26,159 nucleotides of DNA from Brachionus koreanus (Eukaryota > Rotifera > Eurotatoria > Ploima > Brachionidae). The notes beneath the pieces are model-generated. The model was not told where the DNA came from. It did no database searches and saw only the letters and a program-made list of their open reading frames with translations. A program made the translations under genes and the position numbers. Of this stretch, positions 1-10,766 are shown one piece after another (position 1 is the stretch's first letter; every line of letters begins with the position of its first letter). The DNA lies in the NCBI GenBank assembly GCA_016987375.1, contig PJRA01000343.1:1238692-1264850 (forward strand), given 5' to 3'.

Positions 1-1024
1 TTTTTTAAGCCAATTTTAGATCTAAATAGTCAATTAAATAAACTAATTAATAGAAGCTTGTTTAAAATTTGAGTCTAGTTTATTTAAATCTTAGCAAAAG
101 TATGTTTTAACCACATTTATTTATTGATAGATCTCTCAATGATATTTACCCTTAAATTTAGTCTAAGTTGCCTTGTCTAATTAGCAAACTAGAGATGTGA
201 TAATGCCTTTATAGACAAATTAATGAGACAAAAAAAATAATGTTAGATTTTTTTTCAAAAATATTTTGGATTTTTTCTTCCTAAACTTGTCGATATCAAT
301 TTTTTTGTTGACTTCAACTTTAAATCTCAAATAGTATTTAAAATAAAAATTAAAAAAAAATTAATGGCAAAGCTGATTGAAAATTGCTCATTAGGAGTAG
401 AAGGATTAAACGAATTAGCAATATACAAATGGTTATTAGATTCTTATCAAAATTGTTTTATTTTCTATATTAGATGAAGATAATTTTTTTATTAAAAAAA
501 CAATTAATTGCAAATATTTATATTTTGAAGAAAAATAACATTTTAATTATAATGCTAAGATTAAGCCATGTATAGTTGGTTATCAAGCCGTTGATTTCAA
601 TGATGATTGAATGGGACGTGCTTGATGATCAAAGGATAAAAATATTACGTAAACTTGGCTATTAATTTCAGCTACTTTTTTTTTAGATGAATTACAATTA
701 AAATAGTTTAAATTTTGCAATAGCTAATTGTTTTTGCCCTCTTACTTGTTTGCGAATTAGACCTCGTCTAATTAAAGATCAGCTTATTTGTTGCGAAACA
801 ATTTTTATTTGGTTACACAACTCGGTTTGCTTTTGTATTGCACGTAGCATAGAATGTAGGTTTATTTGGAGGATTTTGCCAAACACACTCACACTAAACA
901 AAATAAAAAAATCGAAAAACACGTCTTTAATCCTCTCGTAACGAAGGACAAATTTGAAAATTTTTATATATATAAATTTGTTCTAGCAGCAAAAACAAAA
1001 CTTTAGTGGCTTGATAAAAAGAAA
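1..1024. other. AT-rich intergenic sequence, no gene recognised
   Basis: This stretch is dominated by A and T runs and has stops in all frames. The only ORF of any length (750-941, +) has a composition typical of random AT-rich sequence and resembles nothing I know. The last 60 bases probably hold the promoter and 5' leader of the gene starting at 1025. Confidence 0.6.
965..976 (+). promoter_or_regulatory. TATA-like box upstream of the chitin-binding membrane protein gene
   Basis: TATATATATAAA lies 49 bases before the start codon at 1025, a spacing that would allow a short 5' leader. In such AT-rich DNA TATA-like strings arise by chance, so this is a suggestion only. An acceptor-like CTTTAG also ends about 20 bases before the ATG, so the leader could instead be joined by splicing. 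Confidence 0.3.
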
Positions 1025-2649
1025 ATGATGATCAAAAAAGTTATAGTATTTTTCATTATTCAATTGATGGTGGTACATGGACACCTATTGATAAAGGTTA
1101 CCACAAAGTCGCCAAACACAACCCGTAGCGCTCTGGAGAATTCGGCCCGCTCCTTGCTCAAAAACGAAACCAACACGGACAAAATTCGCTTCATAGTATC
1201 CAAAACTGACTATGAGAACAAAAACGACATTGATTACAAAAATATACCCATACTTCTGCCGGCCGATGCTTTTCTTTCTCCATCGAGTAGCGAGCAAAGA
1301 ATAGAGAACAATTTTTCCAAAATAGCCAAAGAGCTGATCGGAGACAACCATAATGACAAGTCAAATCGATCAGCTACCTCTACTCCTGGCATTAAACTGA
1401 CTACTACTACTCTCGATGTAAATACTTTTTGTATTCTTAAAACAGATGGCCTTTACAGTGATCCCAGCGATTGCGAAAGCTTTGTTATTTGTTTTGCTAA
1501 TAGAACTTTTAAAACAAAATGTGCATATGGCACCATGTGGAATCATGTAAGAAATCAATGTGATTTTTCTGATAAAGGTAGGTAAACTTTAATTTTTTAC
1601 TTAAAAATTAATAAAGAATTTTGTTAATAAATTTAAAAAAATGAAGTAAAAAAAGTTAAATTTTGATATTTGTTCAAAAATACATTTTATAAATCAAGAA
1701 AAAATTAAAGTCTATTTTTATTGATTAAATTTTTTAGTTGATTGTACGCGAAGTACTACCACACTTCCGACAACTACCGATCCAATTCCAACCACTTCAA
1801 CTTCTACTATTAGGACTACTGTTTTGGTCAAAAAACCAAAACTATTTGTAGTTACAAGTAAGTTTGTGATAAACAGAATTTTTTTTTTGTTTTTTTAATT
1901 AATTTTTTCAAAAAGGCAAACCAAACATGATCAAACCAGTAGAGTCGATGGCGACTACTCTCACAAATAACATAATATTGGCTTCAATAATAATTCCAGC
2001 TCTTATTCTATTAGTAGTTTCGATTATTTTGACTTTGTGGTATTGGAAAAAAAAGTTCAAATTGGAAGCACAAAAATTACACGCTAGCAAAATGCTCTCA
2101 AGTCGAAATAACTCGAACAATAGCTCGGGTTTGTCGGCTGATGATAAAAAAGACCGTTTTCTACACAAAGTCTCATCTTTAAGCTTGTTGAAAAAATTTT
2201 CCAAAATGACCACAAAAAATGGTAAAACAAGTCCCATAATCCAAAAAGAAGAAAAATCCCCTGGGAAAACGAATTTAATTCAAATGCCTGTAAGCAAAGA
2301 GGTTAATGTACAAACCACACTGCCACATGAAAACTGTGGATTTATAAAAGAAGACCCCAAGACTGAAAGACTAGTTCTTAGCGAAAATAAGTCATGTGAC
2401 CCGATTAACATGACCAATTTGTCTTCACACTTTGGCGAAAATCACTTCGATTACAATATTGGCTCGAGGGCTCTTTATTTGAGCCAGCCATGGGTTAAAG
2501 CCCGATACATGCATGCACTTGGATGTGAAAGTATGGAGACATCTGGAATTTTGACTCTAGATCCGACTATAGATCTTGGCCATGAAATTAACAAAATTAT
2601 AGAAACTGGAAGTGAATCAGTCACAGAATCGGAAGGATATTATGCTTAA
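1025..2649 (+). CDS. Single-pass membrane protein with one chitin-binding (peritrophin-A) domain
   Basis: Three exons, 1025-1577, 1738-1857 and 1916-2649, join in frame to 468 residues. Both introns are GT-AG and phase 1. Residues 1-19 form a signal peptide (MMIKKVIVFFIIQLMVVHG). Residues 136-187 are a ChtBD2 domain: six cysteines at 136, 150, 156, 166, 179 and 187 with the family spacing and the DGLYSDPSDC signature; the sixth is supplied by exon 2, which confirms the splice. A Thr/Ser/Pro-rich stalk (188-224) looks O-glycosylated. Residues 244-268 are hydrophobic and end in WYWKKK, a stop-transfer signal, so the N-terminal part should be extracellular. The 200-residue tail is Ser/Lys-rich, then has a more ordered C-terminus (DLGHEINKIIETGS). 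AATAAA follows at 2654. Most peritrophin-type proteins are secreted; this one is tethered, perhaps linking epithelium to a chitinous matrix. Start chosen as the first of two adjacent ATGs. Confidence 0.85.
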
Positions 2650-2664
2650 TTTAAATAAAATAAA

Positions 2665-4209
2665 CAGTTTAACTTAATTTTTTCTCAAATGTCCTGTAAA
2701 TGAAAAAGGCTGAAACACAAAAATCGATTTATCTTGATATCACAAGATTGAAAAGAAATAATTTATATCTTTATTTGGCCGTATAACTTGTTTTTTAAGT
2801 TTTTATTAAAATTATTAGAATGGACATTAATTATTAAATAAAGTTGAAAATTAATTTTTTAAAGGCTAAGTTTTTTTTTTCTTTTTTTCTTTGAATAAAA
2901 ACAAATACAAACGAATGCTTTTGAATTTAATAAAGTAAATAGAAAACACTGGATTCATAGAATTTTAAGTTAAAGAAAAAAATAATTTAATTTTTGAAAA
3001 ATATTTACTTTGAACTGTTGATTTTAAAAAGAAAGCGTTTTTTTTTTCTTTTAAATTTTTTGTTTGCTTCGAACTCGTAAGATTTAAATTTTATTAGAAA
3101 AAAAAACTTAACTAAAAGATAAGATTAAATAATGAGTTTTAGAAATTTATTTAATTGAACTACTGGGTAAATTTTAGATAAAAACAATGACCCTCTGTCT
3201 AATTTTAAATTTAGTGATTCAATTAGTTCATGTATCCTAATCTTAATTATAGCTGATAAATTAAAAACTAAGATATAATTTATTTATCCAAATTAAAAAA
3301 AAAAGCATAAAAATGAAATTATCAACTGTCATGTTTTTAAAAATTTTTTAATTAAAAAAAAGAATAAAATGCTAGGTAAATAAAAGTAAAAAATCAAATT
3401 TTTAATTTTTCTATTATTTAATTTTGTCAAAAATTTTTGTAATTAGATGAGAATATTTACATTTCGAACTTGTGTTCCATATTGAAAGCTTTCTAATAAA
3501 TTTAAGTTTTTCAATTAATATCACTTTCAAAGACCTGAGAGATTTTCGACCCATTTTATTTGAATCCTTTTTTTTTAATGAAAATAAAATTATTTTGTTA
3601 TTAAAATTAATTAGTTTTATAAAATATTAAATTTGGATATGATAGAAAAGAAAATTTAAAAAATAATTAAATTTATTGAGTAAAAAACAAAGAAAGAAAG
3701 TAAGAAAAGGGGCTCAAAAGACCTTTTGAGGCCTTTGAGTGTTAATTTTTAGTTAACTATCATATGAAAAATTTGATTTTTTTTTTGTAACAACATTTGC
3801 ATATTGCATATCATTAAAACTAGTCTTACTAAAACTTTTACTTTTATTTTTCCTTATTTATTTAAGATTAAAAATTTCATTAGTATTGATATGGGTTTGA
3901 AATTATATAATCAAATTTTTTTTTTAAGTCGATGGAAGCTAATAGTCTTTATGCAACTCTTTTAAGTCCGTTTACTGTATTTTTTCAAATAGATTGAATC
4001 GAATATTTTAAATGCTTGATTGCTACCATGAAAATTAAGATTCTGAATTCGATGTTAAAATTTTTTTGATTTTTGATATGAAAGAAAACTTTATTTGTTT
4101 TGTTGACATTTTTTTAAAATATTTTCACTTTATTCATTCTAAAAGTTAAATAAATTTATTGATAGTGAATTTTCGAAATAAAAAAATTGTTATCTTCTTA
4201 AAGCTTTAG
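2665..4209. other. AT-rich intergenic sequence
   Basis: Long A and T tracts, stops in all frames, no protein similarity recognised. The first part is probably the 3' flank of the upstream gene. Confidence 0.55.
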
Positions 4210-4410
4210 CTAATTAGGGCAAAATGAAATAAATTTTACATTTTTAAATTTTCATGTTTTTAGATTTTTTGTGCAATTTATAAAGAAAATTAACCAAACT
4301 CTCTCAAATTATTTGATAAACAAAAAAAAAAATTCAAGAATTTCTTAAACTTTGCACAAAAAATTTAAAAACATAAAAATGTAAAATTATTTTCATTTTG
4401 CTCTATTTAG
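4210..4410. repeat. Long imperfect inverted repeat (hairpin, MITE-like)
   Basis: The left arm, about 4210-4275, begins CTAATTAGGGCAAAATG. The right arm, about 4351-4410, read on the minus strand begins CTAAATAGAGCAAAATG. The arms then match through TTTTACATTTTT and TTTTTTGTGCAA, with one insertion of about 7 bases in the left arm. The loop is about 75 bases. It encodes nothing visible. It could be a miniature inverted-repeat element or a hairpin RNA locus. No clear target-site duplication was seen at the ends. Confidence 0.55.
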
Positions 4411-5374
4411 AGGAATCTTTTGTAATGAATTATTGAATAAAAAAGAGTCAATTTATTTTTGCTTTCAGTTAACGAAAATTAACAACAACTGTAAAAATTG
4501 CTTTACATATTTTCAAAAGTTGAGTTGTAATTTCAAAATTTGACAAAAAAAAACCAAATAATGAATATCTTGCTTTATGTTTAAATAAAAGTAGATTTGG
4601 TTTTATATTGTCTAAAAGTCGTCACTTTCTAGATCTTTTTTGAACGTATGGCATGGTTTTTAGGCAAATAATGCCTTTATATCAAAATTAGTATGCCATT
4701 TTTGTCCTGAATTAAGTAAGCACTTCATTTTCTTTGCTTGTATTTTTCAATTGCTAGGTTATCAGATGGTCAGTTTTTTTTAAAATTTTAATTACAAGAA
4801 ATTAATTCAAAATTTTTGCTTTTGAAATTTTTTCTAAATATTATTTTTTATAAATTTCCAAATAAAATTGAGACAAAATTTAAAATTATTCAAATTTTTT
4901 TAATTTTTTTAAAATAAATTGCTGTTCTTATTTTATTAGATCACACATTTTAAAATTTTTTAGTGGCATTTATCCTGATAGGCATATTATAGTTCACAAA
5001 TTCACGTGTTTTTGGAATCAAAAATATTTTTATCAGAAATAGTCTCAAAGCTGACTTTCTATTTTGAAATTTAATTTTTTTTATTCATAAAAATAAATTA
5101 TTTTAGATGTTTCGCTAAATAATTTAATCTGAAATGCATTGCTTTCATCGAAAAATCGAGGGATTCTAGTGATAAAATTTTAAATTTTTTAACTATGAAA
5201 AGAAACTGAATTAAATAATTAATATCACAAGTGCTTAGTGACAAATCTGATTTGAAAAATTATTGAATTCCCGAGAAAGAAACATTCTAACTTAATCTAG
5301 TTCACATTTGATTGTGTCTTTTTTGCTTGTTTTTACATCTCTAGGCGCAAAAATTTCCATATTAAAAATCTAAA
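4411..5374. other. AT-rich intergenic sequence
   Basis: No gene, RNA or repeat recognised. The end of the stretch contains the possible leader of the micro-ORF starting at 5375. Confidence 0.5.
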
Positions 5375-5550
5375 ATGACTTCTACAGGTAAGTTAATTGA
5401 TATGGCTTTTATTTATTTATTTGAAATTATTATTCCTGTTGATAATTTCATATTTCAGTGAAAGTAAAGAAAATAGAAATTGACGTTTTCGAATTAACTA
5501 AATTTCTTAATAATTATTATTGTACCTACGGGCAAAACATCAAACTATAA
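5375..5550 (+). CDS. Possible two-exon micro-ORF or 5' exons of the ankyrin-like gene
   Basis: ATG at 5375 sits in a good context (AAAATG). Exon 5375-5387 ends at a consensus donor GTAAGT; a 71-base intron ends in ATATTTCAG at 5458; exon 5459-5550 continues in frame to TAA. The product would be 34 residues, starting MTSTVKVKKIEIDVFELTK and ending GQNIKL, with no family I recognise. Alternatively the short first exon could splice to a weak acceptor at 6304, which would add in-frame codons (phase 1) to the protein starting at 6322. Both splice signals are stronger than chance suggests, but protein evidence is lacking. Confidence 0.3.
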
Positions 5551-6321
5551 ATATACTTTGAAAATCTTAATTCAAAACGAAGCTAAAATTTTGATAAGAA
5601 ATTATTTTTAATTGTGTATTTTTAGCATACAAATAAAAACCAAAAGAAAAAAAATAAAATTTGGAAAATTTTTTTTTGATAAAATCTTCATAGTTTTTTT
5701 TATTGAAGATCTAAAAAAAAATTTACGAAATTTTATTCTTAAAAAACTGTTCTAAAAATACATTTTTTATTTATTTAAATTTTAGATTTTTGAAGAAAAA
5801 AAAAGGAACAAACAAAGAGTAAGTAATTAGATGAATATAATTGGGCTAAAAATTGAAGCAAAATTTTTTTAATGAAAATAAAAAGCCTCTGGATCCAAAA
5901 AAGACGTTTAAAAACATTAATTTAGCTAATATTTGCATGATTTTGGGAATTATACTAAAAAAAGCAGAGATTACTTTATGTTATTAGCTAATTATTGAAT
6001 TTATTCGATTGAGAATAAATAATAAAAAAATATAGCATGTGAATCGCGTAAATCTCAAGCACTCATATTAAAATTTCAAGAGTTTTTTATTAAATTATTT
6101 CAAATTATTTTAAAAAGCAAAAAAAATACCTTTTTTTTTTTATTATTAAAAATTAAATAACTAATTAAAATAATTAAGCTCAGTCTGTATGGCAACTTTT
6201 ATGTATAATGCCTGCCAAACATTGCTTTGTTTTTCTTTATTTATTTAAATTCAATTTTTTGCCATTAAACATTGAATGAGTTATAGTTATAAACTAAAAT
6301 TAAGTTTTAAAAAAAAATTCA
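5551..6321. other. AT-rich upstream region of the ankyrin-like gene
   Basis: No coding sequence seen. It presumably contains the promoter of the gene starting at 6322, but I could not pick a specific element. Confidence 0.5.
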
Positions 6322-7734
6322 ATGACTTTGCGAACAATTAGGTGGTACATTCGGTCCGGCTTGTACAACGAGGCCCGAAAACTTATAGAAAAAGAAACAA
6401 ATATACAATCGTTGATGACAGATTCAGAAAAAGCCGATGCCGATACGGAGAACCTGCCTTTGCTGGTCATGATTTCGCTTATCAAAGACGAACAAAACGC
6501 GCTTGGTTTGAGCCGACTGCTGATCGAAAAAGGCTACCATGCTGAACTTAGCGACAAGAACGGCCTGTGCGCTCTCAATTACGCCATAGCACTTCAGCGA
6601 ACAAAGCTTCTTACTTTTCTGCTAAACTCATTTCACTTCGAGCTCGACAACTATCGAGACTGTTATAAAAACACCTTTTTTCATTACGTCTACGCTACCG
6701 ACAACTCTCAAATAATTCAGCAATTTAAAAGCATTTACTCAAAATATTACCGGTTCGGTGACGATTTGCTTAAACGTCTGGTAAACTGTGATGGTCTAAG
6801 TGTTCAAGATTTGCTCGAATACTTCGACTATGTAAAAAAGCGAAAGAATATAAGAAATCTCAGGCTTAGTCGGACGAACAGTGCGGCCAATTTAAAAACA
6901 GAAAACTGCGAGTACAAGCTGCCCGAATCGTTAAAATGCAACTCAAATCCAATAGTTATTTGTAATTATATAAATCATGTTTTCAATTCTCATTCGACTA
7001 TAAAAACCGATTTGGTATTTGTCATTAATAACACACAGTATGTCGGCAGTTCTCAAAATATGACCAAACAAAAGCTTTACATGTCAAATCAAGCAAGCAA
7101 AGAGTTCAAATTGAATATTTTGCATCAGATAAAATCGCTGAATAAGCCAAGTGGTCCCAAAATTTCCTCAAAATTTTTGAGCGAAAAAATGAAGAAAAAT
7201 AAAATTTTAAATTTGAGAAGATTCAATCACTCGAGTTTGTCTAATCCGGAAAATTCAAGAGACAGATATGTCAAGTATAGCTGGAATTATGTGGATGAAG
7301 ATGAGGCCGATTACCAGTACCATAAGTTCGAGAATCCGTTTTGCGCAAAAGGCCCGTCGACGTGGCGCACAGACCTTAGCTTTTTGTACGACGACTACTC
7401 CATAATTAATTCGCCATCTTACCGGGCTTCGTCTGCCATGGTGCTAAAAATGCTTGGCAAAGACCCCAATGCAGTCAATTCGAATACGGAGAATACAGAT
7501 GCTGGCAAAAATTCCGAAAGCAACCAGCTTAATAATCCGTCGAGTAATTCAAGTTTTACAGCTAGCAATTTGATGTCCAACTCAAAGCTGGCTAGTTTGG
7601 CCAGCAATGGGCGGGCCGGCATGACTGGTAGTCCGGTGGGCGACAGAAAAGTTAAATCACCACATCAGCAAACTGCTAAGATAGAAAACTATCTGATTCC
7701 CAATTCTTTTGTGCCTAAAAAAACAAAAAAATAA
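6322..7734 (+). CDS. Ankyrin-repeat-like protein, intronless
   Basis: A single uninterrupted ORF of 470 residues with GC clearly above its flanks. Residues 1-30 are helical and charged. Residues about 46-140 look like three diverged ankyrin repeats: LSRLLIEKGYHAELSDKNG is a typical helix-turn segment followed by the next repeat start, then LLTFLLNSFHFELDNY. The middle (about 170-310) is basic and of unknown fold. A conserved-looking block follows (WRTDLSFLYDDYSI, about residues 350-363). The last 90 residues are Ser/Asn-rich low complexity and the end is basic (PKKTKK). No signal peptide or membrane segment, so probably cytosolic or nuclear. AATAAA occurs at 7837 and 7849. The lack of introns contrasts with most other genes here. 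The ankyrin call rests on pattern only. Confidence 0.72.
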   Translation: MTLRTIRWYIRSGLYNEARKLIEKETNIQSLMTDSEKADADTENLPLLVMISLIKDEQNALGLSRLLIEKGYHAELSDKNGLCALNYAIALQRTKLLTFLLNSFHFELDNYRDCYKNTFFHYVYATDNSQIIQQFKSIYSKYYRFGDDLLKRLVNCDGLSVQDLLEYFDYVKKRKNIRNLRLSRTNSAANLKTENCEYKLPESLKCNSNPIVICNYINHVFNSHSTIKTDLVFVINNTQYVGSSQNMTKQKLYMSNQASKEFKLNILHQIKSLNKPSGPKISSKFLSEKMKKNKILNLRRFNHSSLSNPENSRDRYVKYSWNYVDEDEADYQYHKFENPFCAKGPSTWRTDLSFLYDDYSIINSPSYRASSAMVLKMLGKDPNAVNSNTENTDAGKNSESNQLNNPSSNSSFTASNLMSNSKLASLASNGRAGMTGSPVGDRKVKSPHQQTAKIENYLIPNSFVPKKTKK

Positions 7735-9926
7735 TTTATTCTAATCCTATGCAATTACTTTAGTTCTGTTTTTGAAAAAAAAAACTTGGGCTTTAATTTT
7801 TTTTCTAGGAATTTTTCTATCTAATTTAAATTTTTTAATAAACCATGAAATAAATATAAATTAGAATATATTTTTTCAATCATCAAGTATTTAGATATAA
7901 ATGTTTAAAGAGTTAAATTGAATACTTTGAAATCATGTAGTTTGATATTTCATGCAATTTGCCAATTGTTTTTTTTGTTTAAAAACTAGCAGATTTTTGG
8001 TTTTGTTAAACATTCATAGTTGCACTAATAAGAACATTTTGGTAAAACTGCAAATTAAGCATTATTAAATTTGTACTAATTTGACTGTAATGCAATTTGA
8101 TGAGAATTTGCACATCATTATTCACAAAATTTAACTATTGATCCGAGTGTTGCACTATGTTACATTAAGAGAATTAAATGCCTTCAGAAAAAAAAGTTAT
8201 TAGCTTTTTTAGCATTAATTTTTGTTCAATTTTTTTTTTTTACTAAATTTCACAAAACCGAAATTTTTTCTAACCTAAAATTTATTTTTGAAAGCAATAG
8301 TTTAATTTTTAACTAAAAGATATTAAAAAAAATTAATCTCAATTAGCAGTTTTAAATTAGGTTTAAAAGAAATTAAAAAAATTACACTTATTTTGAAAAA
8401 TATTTGTTGAAATGTTAAATCAAAGATTTAAAAAAATTAGCTAAGGCTATCAAAATTAAAATAATCTAACAAAATAATATAATTTTTTAAAAGAAAATTC
8501 TAAAATCTACATTAATCATCGAAAAATTTATTAAAAAGTAGATCGGTTTCTACTGATATCGCTTGTTTACAAATTTGTAACTAATGGAAAGTTTATCTTT
8601 GCAACAAACTCCAAATGTGCATTAGAAAAACAAGGAAATAAATTTTGCAAAATGATTAGCAAGATTTGCTGGACATTTTTGTTAAACTTAACAAGCTTTA
8701 CGTCAAAAATTAAAAATTTTAAAATTAAAAACCAACCTTTTTTGTTTTTTTGAACCTATTATCATTTCTTTATTTTTTCAAAACTATTATATAGCTTATA
8801 TTTCATCAATAAACAATTTTTTATGAATCTTTATTTTAACACCATTAATTAGTTTTCTAATTTCAATTTTTTAAATAATAAATTTTTAGTTGAATTTAAA
8901 ATTGATTTCATGATTTGGTGCATACTATTTTTCATGTTTTCATTCAAACTAAATGTTCTTTATTATTTCAATGAAAAATAAATTTTTAAATTAATTTGGG
9001 CTAAATTAAAATTTTTATTTTTTGAAAAAAATATTTATTTATTGATGTTTATTTATTTATGTCATTTTAAATTAATTTGTTTTATTTTTTAAAGTTTTGA
9101 ATTTTTCCTGAAACTTATTAATAATTTTTAAAAAAATTTGTGGTAAGTATTAAAAAACTTGTTTTTTCCTGAACAGAAGGATAAAATGATGGCTTTTAAT
9201 TAAGTCTCAATATTTTGATAAGTATTTAATAATATATTTAATAAAGAGATCTTGATTTAATAAAAAAACGCAAATAATAATAAATTTTGACTGTTTTATT
9301 AAGTTAATTTATTTTAATAACATTCTGTTTATAAAATTAAATAATATGCTGATTAATCCAGTATAGGAAAATAGAATTTAGATTCTTGTCAGAAAAATTC
9401 TTGAATAATTCAATTTAAAAATAAGACTTGATTTAATAGTTTGTTTTTTTTTTAAGTAAATTTTTAGATTTTTAATGCAATATCAATGACTCTTAAACGA
9501 AAAATATTTAGAAGTATTTTAGAAAATTTAAAAAATAAAAGCAAAATGCTAGAAATCTTAAACGTTAAAAAGAAATTAAAAATGCTTAACTTTTAATTAA
9601 AAAAAATTTCTTAAATAGATCTAAAATAAAACAAACCATTTAAATTAACAGTATAGCTGTAGTAGTATATTTTTTTTTAATGAGTAATCTATTATCAATT
9701 TATCACATCAATTCGCGTTTTTTTTTTAAACTTTTCTTAACTCGAATTTAACTTCTAGAAACTATTAAATTTTATTTGTTTTCGCTTGTGGTTTCATTTT
9801 CATATTTAAAAAAGTTTTATGATTTTTGAAGAGCATTCAATTCTGTTTATTTTAACATATAACATAACTTGAACTTGAAGATGCTAAAATCAAAAATATC
9901 CAGCTTTTTAAAAAACGCAAAATTTT
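7735..9926. other. AT-rich intergenic sequence
   Basis: After the polyadenylation signals at 7837-7854 there are about 2 kb of A/T tracts with no ORF, RNA or repeat that I could recognise. Confidence 0.55.
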
Positions 9927-10205
9927 ATGACTCAAAATATTATAAATTTTCTGTATATGTATGAAAATATTAAAAAAGGAAAAATTGTTGAAAGACTAGT
10001 TGATCAAAGGTGTGGATACGAACACGAGAAATTTCGAATCGACAAAGATTTGAAAAAATTTAAAAAATCAAAAATTGTTCGTTGTTATAAAATAAGTCAA
10101 AAATTGTGACTAAAACATGAAATTAGAGGATTAAAAAGTTTGATTTCGAAAGGATAGAAAATCAAACGCATGCTGTTGCAGGAGAGCGCATAAATCCATT
10201 AACAC
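9927..10205 (+). pseudogene. Decayed FLYWCH-type zinc-finger fragment
   Basis: An ORF at 9927-10109 contains KIVERLVDQRCGYEHEKF, then a stretch ending KSKIVRCYKISQKL before a stop. In a neighbouring frame about 40 bases later comes NQTHAVAGERINPLTLLQ (10160-10214). The order GY.(H)EKF..DK, then R-C, then H.HA-like THAVAGERI recalls FLYWCH zinc fingers, which in invertebrates often accompany MULE-type transposases. The stop and frame change mark it as broken. It could also be chance resemblance; no flanking transposase was seen. Confidence 0.3.
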
Positions 10206-10746
10206 TTTTACAATAAAAAGAAGTCAAGAATCACAGACTTGGTGCCAGCAAGTCGATCTAGAACTTATTTAGATTTATTTTTTTAAGGTTAAAAGATTTT
10301 TTATTCTCTTTAAATAAAAAAATTACATAAAACTTTCATTTTTTATTTTCTATTTAAGTTTTTTAATTTGGTGAGCACCAATTCTAGTTAGCAAATGAAT
10401 AATTAAAAAAATTTTTTTTAAAAGAATTTAGCTTGTCGTTGTGGCTTTGACAAATTCAAAGACAACAATTAATTTCACCTTGATACCTAGCGACAGACTT
10501 GTGTAAAGGAGATTAATTGAAATTTCTCAACTACTTTTTTAGCCATTTTTTTTTCATATAATGTCATGTCATACTAGCAGTAGTAGTCGTACGATATGCT
10601 ATGGGAGACTAAGTCCCCAAGTAGAGACACCAGTAGACGTCCTGCTATAATAGCCAACGAGCAATTTATTGGCTTAATAATGCTATAATTTTGTTTTATT
10701 TAATAAAAATTTTTAAGTTTATCAATCTTATGTCGAAGAAATATAT
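10206..10746. other. Intergenic sequence with a GC-richer island at about 10573-10663
   Basis: Most of the stretch is AT-rich. Around 10573-10663 the base composition rises sharply and the segment contains the imperfect hairpin GGGAGACTAAGTCCC (10603-10617). No ORF or tRNA cloverleaf fits. It may be part of a SINE or an unrecognised RNA or repeat. Confidence 0.4.
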
Positions 10747-10753
10747 GAATTAG

Positions 10754-10766
10754 ACCCAATTGAACT
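10754..10766. repeat. Target-site duplication of the LINE, left copy
   Basis: ACCCAATTGAACT here is repeated exactly at 11694-11706, bracketing the retrotransposon fragment. It is also part of the 30-base minisatellite unit, so the match could partly reflect that repeat. Confidence 0.65.

Noticed and set aside
750..941. Plus-strand ORF of 63 codons before the first gene
   Set aside because: Unremarkable composition, no similarity, weak context and AT-rich flanks; length is compatible with chance.
1085..1351. Minus-strand ORF of 88 codons within exon 1 of the chitin-binding gene
   Set aside because: It is the antisense shadow of a well-supported exon with signal peptide and domain.
4640..4700. 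Inverted ATGGCAT / ATGCCAT pair
   Set aside because: Only seven matched bases; expected by chance.
7419..7622. Minus-strand ORF rich in Leu within the ankyrin-like gene
   Set aside because: Antisense of the Ser/Asn-rich tail; no independent support.
10603..10617. tRNA gene in the GC-richer island
   Set aside because: No TPsiC-like GGTTCGAATCC block and no cloverleaf could be drawn.
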